From Sphaerobacter sp. (GTDB lineage: Bacteria > Chloroflexota > Chloroflexia > Thermomicrobiales > Thermomicrobiaceae): DNA of 32,715 nucleotides. The notes below the pieces were generated by a model, which worked only from the letters and a program-made list of their open reading frames with translations, was not told where the DNA came from and ran no database searches. The position numbers and the translations under genes are program-made. Within the stretch, counting starts at the first letter, position 1, and every line of letters begins with the position of its first letter. The DNA lies in the NCBI GenBank assembly GCA_029961075.1, contig JASBVL010000031.1, forward strand, positions 1-32,715. The letters are read 5' to 3'. Below are positions 28,518 through 32,715 of the stretch, one piece after another.

Positions 28518-29807
28518 TCAGACGGCTGCGCCGGCCGTGCGGTGGAGGAGCTGCCGCCGCTGCGGACCCACCCCGACCATGGTCACCGGCACGCACAGCA
28601 GCTCCGCGATGCGGTCGAGGTACCGGCGGGCGTTGAGCGGGAGCTCGTCCACGCTGGTGGCCTGTGAGGTGTCCTCCCGCCACCCGGGCAGCACCTCGTA
28701 GACCGGTTCGACGCGCTCGTACACGGCAGCGACGGACGGCGGGGCATCGATCGGCGTGCCGTCGAGCCGGTAGCCGACGCAGATGCGCACCTCCTCCAGC
28801 GCATCGAGCACGTCGAGCTTGGTCACCGCGACCTCGGTGACGCCATTCAGCCGCGCGGCGTAGCGCCCGGCGACGGCGTCGAACCAGCCGGTGCGGCGCG
28901 GTCGCCCGGTGGTCGTGCCGTACTCCTGCCCGCGGTCTCGGAGGAGCTGGCCGATGGCGTCGTGGAGCTCGGTCGGGAAGGGGCCGCCGCCGACGCGCGT
29001 GGTGTAGGCCTTGTAGACGGCGATGACGGTGTCGACCTGGGTCGGGCCGATGCCCGCGCCCTGGCAGGCGCCGGCCGCGGTCGGCATGCTCGAGGTGACG
29101 TAGGGGTAGGTGCCGTAGTCGACATCCAGCATGGTTGCCTGGGCCGACTCGACGATCACGCGCTTGCCCGCCGCCAGTGCGTCCTGCACCAGCACCTCGG
29201 CCTGGACCACCAGCGGCGCGAGGCGCTCGCCGAGCGCGGCGTACCGCTCGGCCAGCGCCGCGGCGTCGAAGGTCTCCTCGCCATACAGGGACGCGAGGAG
29301 GAGGTTCTTCTCCGGCAGCACGAGCCGGAGGCGCTCCACGAGCGCGGACTCGTCGAGCAGGTCCGCGATGCGGATGCCCCGACGCCCGACCTTGTCGCTG
29401 TAGGCTGGTCCGTTGCCGCGCAGGGTCGTCCCAATCGACTGGGTGCCGCGGCGCTGCTCCTCGGCGCGGTCGAGGGCCGGGTGGTAGGGCAGGATGACGT
29501 TGGCCCGGTCGCTGAGGTAGAGCCGGCTGAGGTCGACCCCGCGCGCCTGCAGCGCCGTGATCTCGTCGAGGAGTTGCGCCGGATCGACCGCGACCCCGGC
29601 GCCGATGACGCAGTCGCACGCGGGGTGCAGCACGCCCGAGGGCACCAGGTGGAACTTGAAGACGCCCTGGTCGGTGACGACGGTGTGGCCGGCGTTGGTG
29701 CTGCCGTTGGGGCGGACCACCATGTCTGCCTGCGCGGCGAGCGCGTCGGTGATCTTCCCCTTGCCTTCGTCGCCCCACTGGCCGCCGATGATGACCGTCG
29801 CGGGCAT
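28518..29807 (-). CDS. purA: adenylosuccinate synthetase
   Basis: Joins IMP and aspartate with GTP on the way to AMP. 429 residues from ATG 29807 (AGGGAGG upstream), standard length and numbering: QWGDEGKGK with Asp13, NAGHT with His41, GRPRRTGWFD, and TKLDVLD for guanine. Several normally strict spots differ: the IMP loop reads IGTTLRGNGPAY (usually IGTTGRGIGPAY), and ESAQATMLDVDYGTYP replaces the usual EGAQGTLLDIDHGTYP. The catalytic residues are intact, so I expect an active but divergent enzyme. Confidence 0.95.
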   Translation of the reverse strand: MPATVIIGGQWGDEGKGKITDALAAQADMVVRPNGSTNAGHTVVTDQGVFKFHLVPSGVLHPACDCVIGAGVAVDPAQLLDEITALQARGVDLSRLYLSDRANVILPYHPALDRAEEQRRGTQSIGTTLRGNGPAYSDKVGRRGIRIADLLDESALVERLRLVLPEKNLLLASLYGEETFDAAALAERYAALGERLAPLVVQAEVLVQDALAAGKRVIVESAQATMLDVDYGTYPYVTSSMPTAAGACQGAGIGPTQVDTVIAVYKAYTTRVGGGPFPTELHDAIGQLLRDRGQEYGTTTGRPRRTGWFDAVAGRYAARLNGVTEVAVTKLDVLDALEEVRICVGYRLDGTPIDAPPSVAAVYERVEPVYEVLPGWREDTSQATSVDELPLNARRYLDRIAELLCVPVTMVGVGPQRRQLLHRTAGAAV

Positions 29808-29872
29808 GACCGACCTCCCTCTTCCGGGCACGCACAACGGCCCGCGAGCCAGCCGCCCGCGGACCGTGCTCA

Positions 29873-29881
29873 ACTATAGCA
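29873..29881 (-). promoter_or_regulatory. extended -10 promoter of purA (candidate)
   Basis: TGC-TATAGT on the minus strand (-10 at 29873-29878), no good -35. Leader about 60 nt. It lies directly after the hairpin that ends dnaJ. Confidence 0.5.
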
Positions 29882-29904
29882 CGCCGGGAGACACGAACGG
29901 GGCC

Positions 29905-29943
29905 GTCCGTGGCCGGCGGCGCGCGGGCGCCGCCACCGCGGAC
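29905..29943 (-). terminator. large hairpin after dnaJ
   Basis: Inner stem GGCGGCGC / GCGCCGCC (29915-29922 / 29927-29934) with a four-base loop and outer pairs GTCCG / CGGAC (29905-29909 / 29939-29943). It starts 13 nt after the dnaJ stop and lacks a U-tract. Confidence 0.55.
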
Positions 29944-29956
29944 GCGACGGCGCTGA

Positions 29957-30985
29957 TCAGGCCCGCACCCGGGACTCCTGCAGCTCGCGCAGCCGCTCGA
30001 AGAGCGCGCGCTCCTCGGCGGTCAGCCGGGTCGGGAGCACGACCTTGACCCGCACCAGGAGATCGCCCCGCTCGCCGCCCTTGAGCGCCGGCATCCCCTT
30101 GCCGCGCAGCCGGAAGACGCGGCCGTTCTGGGTCTCGGGCGGGATGGTCAGCACGACCGGGTTGTCGAGCGTCGGCACGACCACCTCGCCCCCGAGCAGG
30201 GCGGTGTAGAGCGGAACCTCGACCTCGGTGCGCAGGTTGTTCCCCTCGATCTGGAAGCGGGGATCGGGCACCAGCGAGACCAGCAGGTAGATGTCCCCGC
30301 TCGGCCCGCCGTTCACGCCGGGCCCGCCCTGCCCGGCCACACGCACCCGCGAGCCCTCGCGGACGCCCGGGGGAATCCGGACCTCGAGCGTCTTGGTCCG
30401 ACTGACCGTGCCGCTGCCGCCACAGGTCGGGCACAGCCCGTGGCCGTTCAGCCCGGTGCCGCCGCAGGTCTGGCAGCGCTCCTGGATCTGCACATCGAAG
30501 CGGCGGGTGGTCCCATGGTAGGCCTCGCGGAGCGTGAGCTTGATCGGGTACTCGTAGTCCTGCCCACGCTGCGGCTGCCGCACCCGCGAGCGTGCTCGCC
30601 CGAGGGTGTCGCCGAAGAGCGTCTCGAAGAAGTCGGAGAAGACGCTCTCGCCGGCCTCGCGGGACTCGGTCCGCGCGCCACTGGGCCGGCGCCCGCCGGT
30701 GAACCAGTCCGCGAAGTCGGTCCAGGTTGGCCCTGCCCCGGCGGTCTCCGCCTGCTGGTACCGCTCCCAGTCGGCGCCGAAGCGGTCGTACTTGGCCCGC
30801 TTCTCGGGATCGCTCAGGACCTGATACGCCTCGTTGATCTCCTTGAAGCGCTCTTCGGCACGCGGATCTCCCTTGTTGACGTCGGGGTGGTACTGCCGCG
30901 CCAACTTGCGGTACGCCCGCTTGATGGTCTTCTCGTCGGCGTCCCGCGAGACCCCGAGGATCTTGTAGTAGTCCTTGAACTCCAT
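29957..30985 (-). CDS. dnaJ: DnaJ-family co-chaperone with a half zinc-finger domain
   Basis: 342 residues from ATG 30985. J domain at 1-68 with the HPD triad (33-35), which stimulates DnaK ATPase; a linker with DFFETLFGD; then a zinc region with only two CxxCxGxG repeats (Cys171/174 and Cys185/188) instead of the four of classical DnaJ; then the two C-terminal substrate-binding beta domains (GVREGSRVRVAGQGGPG, LRTEVEVPLYTALLGGEV, LRGKGMPAL). This is an intermediate between DnaJ and CbpA types, with at most one zinc centre. No dnaK or grpE is adjacent. The promoter has a heat-shock operator-like element. Confidence 0.93.
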   Translation of the reverse strand: MEFKDYYKILGVSRDADEKTIKRAYRKLARQYHPDVNKGDPRAEERFKEINEAYQVLSDPEKRAKYDRFGADWERYQQAETAGAGPTWTDFADWFTGGRRPSGARTESREAGESVFSDFFETLFGDTLGRARSRVRQPQRGQDYEYPIKLTLREAYHGTTRRFDVQIQERCQTCGGTGLNGHGLCPTCGGSGTVSRTKTLEVRIPPGVREGSRVRVAGQGGPGVNGGPSGDIYLLVSLVPDPRFQIEGNNLRTEVEVPLYTALLGGEVVVPTLDNPVVLTIPPETQNGRVFRLRGKGMPALKGGERGDLLVRVKVVLPTRLTAEERALFERLRELQESRVRA

Positions 30986-31007
30986 CGAATCCCCAGCTCC
31001 ACCGCTT

Positions 31008-31026
31008 CGGCGGCACGGCTCCGCCG
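31008..31026 (-). promoter_or_regulatory. hairpin at the 5' end of the dnaJ transcript
   Basis: CGGCGG / CCGCCG (31008-31013 / 31021-31026) with a seven-base loop, starting about five nt after the predicted first transcribed base. It could protect the mRNA 5' end. As it is 23 nt from the start codon, it is not an obvious ribosome-site thermometer. Confidence 0.5.
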
Positions 31027-31037
31027 TTGGTCGTCCC

Positions 31038-31067
31038 ATTATACGACCTTGAGTCGATCAATGTCAA
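31038..31067 (-). promoter_or_regulatory. consensus promoter of dnaJ
   Basis: -35 TTGACA (31062-31067), 18-bp spacer, -10 TATAAT (31038-31043), both perfect. Start near 31031, leader about 46 nt. Confidence 0.9.
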
Positions 31068-31068
31068 C
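31048..31068. promoter_or_regulatory. HAIR-like (HspR operator-like) element in the dnaJ promoter
   Basis: Plus strand CTTGAGT, seven-base spacer, TGTCAAC. The HspR consensus is CTTGAGT-N7-ACTCAAG. The left half is perfect and the right half matches at four of seven positions. It covers the spacer and -35, where a bound repressor would block RNA polymerase. HspR control of dnaK/dnaJ-type genes is known in actinobacteria; no hspR gene is in the window. Confidence 0.5.
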
Positions 31069-31135
31069 CTTGTTGTCTTGGTGCGTCGCGCGGCGGGGGC
31101 GCGGCTGCGCCGGTGTCGGGAGGCTCCCGCGCGGG

Positions 31136-31171
31136 CCGGTACGCCGCCACAGGGCACCGGCGGCGTACCGG
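31136..31171 (-). terminator. 13-bp hairpin after the DUF4013 gene
   Basis: Perfect stem CCGGTACGCCGCC / GGCGGCGTACCGG (31136-31148 / 31159-31171) with a ten-base loop, beginning 11 nt after the stop at 31183, no U-tract. It is among the strongest hairpins of the window. Confidence 0.65.
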
Positions 31172-31182
31172 GCGCAGGCCGA

Positions 31183-31815
31183 CTACACCATCGGCGTCAG
31201 CGGCTCGCCCTGGAGCTGGCGCCGGACCTGGCCGTAGAGGTGCGCGGACATCAGGGAGGAGAGGAACGCGGTGAAGATGACGCCGACGATGCAGAGGATG
31301 AGCCCGAGCACGGCCACGAAGGCAATCACGATAGACATCAGCAGGATGACCAGCAGCGAGGTGGTCACCGGTCGGACCTCGTTGAAGATCGCGCCGAACT
31401 GAAGCCCTGCGCCGATGTCCTCGGTGACCGCCACGCGCGTGGTGTAGAGGGGCTGCACGAAGGCGATGGCCAACGAGACGATCGTGTTAAGGCACTGCAG
31501 ACCGAGGTTCGACGCGCCGAGGTCGTTGCCGTTCCCACTCGCGGTGGTCAAGATCGTGAGCACCGCGCCGGGGATGGACCAGACCAGCGCCACCACGAAG
31601 AGCTTGAGGCCGCGGACCAGATCGCCACCGAAGTCGTTCCACTCGGGCAGTGGAAGATCCTCGCCCTGGATCACCTGCCGGGTCATCCGGAGCCAGTAGC
31701 CCGTGACGATCAGCCAGCCGACGATGGGGATCAGCACGAGCAGCCCGCCGATGGCGACCTTCTTGATCCATTGGGAGTCCTGGAACACGTACGTGATCGC
31801 GCGACCGATGTCCAC
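31183..31815 (-). CDS. DUF4013 family membrane protein
   Basis: 210 residues from GTG 31815, which follows GGAGGAGG; the frame extends to an ATG at 31866 ahead of this site. Five or so hydrophobic helices, with the DUF4013 pattern: an N-terminal FQDSQWIKKVAIGGLL, then GYWLRMTRQVIQGEDLPLPEWNDFGGDLVRGLKLF, and long C-terminal helices. The family is common in Chloroflexi, archaea and some Firmicutes and has no known function. It has its own promoter with a tandem repeat and is closed by a strong hairpin. Confidence 0.85.
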   Translation of the reverse strand: MDIGRAITYVFQDSQWIKKVAIGGLLVLIPIVGWLIVTGYWLRMTRQVIQGEDLPLPEWNDFGGDLVRGLKLFVVALVWSIPGAVLTILTTASGNGNDLGASNLGLQCLNTIVSLAIAFVQPLYTTRVAVTEDIGAGLQFGAIFNEVRPVTTSLLVILLMSIVIAFVAVLGLILCIVGVIFTAFLSSLMSAHLYGQVRRQLQGEPLTPMV

Positions 31816-31940
31816 CCGTTTGACCCTCCTCCGCCTTGCTCGGCTCCTGCCGCCGTTGCCTTCCACGCGCCAGCGGCACCGGCCCCGGATTCCACAGGGA
31901 TCGGCCAGGCCGTGCAGACCTGACGGTCCTGGACAACTGC

Positions 31941-31969
31941 ATGATAGAGGCCGGACGACATCTTGTCAT
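31941..31969 (-). promoter_or_regulatory. promoter of the DUF4013 gene
   Basis: -35 ATGACA (31964-31969), 17-bp spacer, -10 TATCAT (31941-31946). The -35 is part of a tandem repeat. Leader about 120 nt. Confidence 0.6.
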
Positions 31970-31980
31970 CATCTTGTCAT
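31959..31980. repeat. tandem 11-bp direct repeat over the -35 of the DUF4013 promoter
   Basis: CATCTTGTCAT occurs twice without a gap (31959-31969 and 31970-31980). The first copy contains the -35 hexamer and the second lies just upstream. One helical turn apart, the two copies would face the same side of DNA, as in binding sites of activators or response regulators. Confidence 0.75.
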
Positions 31981-32012
31981 CCTGCGTGCGCTGACTCCCG
32001 TGCTCGGTCCGG
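31981..32012. repeat. imperfect 32-bp direct repeat, copy 1
   Basis: Matches 32238-32269 at 27 of 32 positions by eye (shared cores CTGCGTGC, CTCCCGTG and GTCCGG). Non-coding. It starts directly after the tandem repeat of the DUF4013 promoter. Confidence 0.6.
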
Positions 32013-32237
32013 TTGGCTGGTCTGGTCGGGACGGGGCGTGTCGCACGGAGCCCCGCCCGTGACCAGGCAGGAGGACACAGGGCCCGCCCCGACCACACGC
32101 GGCCGTCGCCTTATCCAGGTAGGGGCGGGCCTGGTGCCGCACGGAGCCGCCCGAGCGGAGGTGGGGCCACCCATCGCTCCGCGCCGCATGACCGGCAACG
32201 CGGCGCCGTGATGATGCCGCACCACGCTGGCCGGAGC

Positions 32238-32269
32238 GCTGCGTGCTCTGGCTCCCGTGATCTGTCCGG
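32238..32269. repeat. imperfect 32-bp direct repeat, copy 2
   Basis: Second copy of the element at 31981-32012, same orientation, 225 bp away. Confidence 0.6.
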
Positions 32270-32303
32270 CGGGCGCAGCCGGCGCCTGGCTGGCAGCTCA
32301 GCA

Positions 32304-32320
32304 ACCGGGGCGGGGCCGGT
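32304..32320 (-). terminator. weak hairpin after the vanZ-like gene
   Basis: Stem ACCGG / CCGGT with a seven-base loop, four nt after the stop codon at 32325, no U-tract. Confidence 0.3.
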
Positions 32321-32324
32321 GCGG

Positions 32325-32711
32325 TCAGGAGCGCCGGGTTCGGCGCAGGCCGCGGACGGCGGCCCGGGTCTGCTGGAGCGCGACGCCAAGCCAGGCGCCG
32401 ACCGCGTCAACGAAGAGGTCGCCCAGCGACGCGTCGCGGCCGGGCACGAATGACTGGTGCCACTCGTCGCTGATCCCGTAGAGCACCGCCAGCAGCAAGG
32501 CGAGGCGGGCGGTTGTGCCGGGCTCCACCCGGGACACCCCGACAGCCTCGACCAGCAGGTAGCCGAGGATGCCGTAGGCGACGAGGTGACCGGCGATGCT
32601 GGTGAGCGTGCCGGAGATGCCGAGCGGGCTGGGCACCTGCGAGCGACTGGAGAGCATGAAGATCACCGTCGCCCAGAGCGCGACGGCGACCCAGCGGCGC
32701 GCGATGCTCAC
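32325..32711 (-). CDS. VanZ-like family protein
   Basis: 128 residues with about four hydrophobic helices and the VanZ signature in the last third: YGISDEWHQSFVPGRDASLGDLFVDAVGAWLG. VanZ proteins are small membrane proteins; the founder gives low teicoplanin resistance, but most homologues have no known role. The start is not secure: GTG at 32711 gives a plausible N-terminus (MSIARRWVAVALWATVIFMLS), but the window ends four bases upstream, so the ribosome site and any longer reading frame cannot be seen. Confidence 0.88.
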   Translation of the reverse strand: MSIARRWVAVALWATVIFMLSSRSQVPSPLGISGTLTSIAGHLVAYGILGYLLVEAVGVSRVEPGTTARLALLLAVLYGISDEWHQSFVPGRDASLGDLFVDAVGAWLGVALQQTRAAVRGLRRTRRS

Positions 32712-32715
32712 CCGC

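Larger units (their letters stand above)
32013..32324. other. non-coding region between the DUF4013 promoter and vanZ-like gene
   Basis: With the repeat copy before it this is 344 bp without a credible gene. It contains an 11-bp direct repeat CGCACGGAGCC (32042-32052 and 32138-32148). It also has a 10-bp inverted repeat GGCCCGCCCC / GGGGCGGGCC (32081-32090 / 32122-32131) with a 31-base loop, the second 32-bp repeat copy, and a hairpin after the vanZ-like stop. I find no tRNA or known RNA family. Confidence 0.5.

Noticed and set aside
31008-31026. RNA thermometer for dnaJ
   Set aside because: The stem does not cover the ribosome site or start codon and is too GC-rich to melt in a useful range.
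31981-32324. CRISPR-like or mobile element from repeat pairs
   Set aside because: Only two copies of each element, unequal spacing, no leader, no cas genes and no transposase.

Overview
The window is 32.7 kb of very GC-rich bacterial chromosome. It reads as ordinary core genome with a few lineage-specific accessory genes. Tight operons, frequent GTG starts (about half of the genes), two bactofilins, a short EF-Ts, an actinobacterial-type inositol-phosphate synthase and no lipid A or Kdo genes suggest a monoderm-type member of the Chloroflexota, most likely class Thermomicrobia (Sphaerobacter/Thermomicrobium-like). That placement comes from gene content and composition; no database search was run. 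I see no insertion sequence, prophage, CRISPR array or rRNA.

Layout. 1-4788 (minus): an operon rpsB-tsf-pyrH-frr-uppS-cdsA-dxr, running from ribosome and translation factors into isoprenoid carrier and phospholipid synthesis; dxr is cut by the window edge. 4825-7496 (minus): a zinc-ribbon/TM/SH3b protein and two bactofilins, each unit with its own promoter. 7636-8581: a small membrane protein, tRNA-Arg(CCG) with a good terminator, and an ABM-fold protein. 8828-12805 (minus): secD-secF followed by a translationally coupled FAD oxidoreductase. 13046-14726: divergent nadD and a polytopic membrane protein. 14744-18742 (minus): gyrA and an acetyl-CoA hydrolase/CoA-transferase. 18963-20555 (plus): an XPB-type helicase. 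20516-28495 (minus): a candidate envelope glycolipid locus, fabZ, three GT9 and one GT4 glycosyltransferases in overlapping frames, then ino1, a truncated acyltransferase-like protein and a lysophospholipid acyltransferase. 28518-32711 (minus): purA, dnaJ, a DUF4013 membrane protein and a VanZ-like protein whose start lies at the window edge.

Regulation. Good sigma-70 style promoters can be read before most units: near-perfect -35/-10 pairs for secD, dnaJ, ino1 and fabZ, and extended -10 elements for others. Three patterns recur. GC-rich inverted repeats sit at or just after the predicted transcription start of many units. Strong hairpins without a U-tract lie 5-20 nt after many stop codons; only the tRNA has a classic U-tailed terminator. 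Operator-like repeats sit inside individual promoters: a HAIR-like element at dnaJ, a palindrome filling the bactofilin promoter spacer, and a tandem 11-bp repeat over the -35 of the DUF4013 gene.

The best candidate for an undescribed system is the 20.5-28.5 kb locus. It combines a fatty-acid enzyme, four sugar transferases, inositol-phosphate synthase and one or two acyltransferase-fold proteins, which fits assembly of an inositol-containing glycolipid resembling the phosphatidylinositol mannosides. The chemistry is inferred, not shown.
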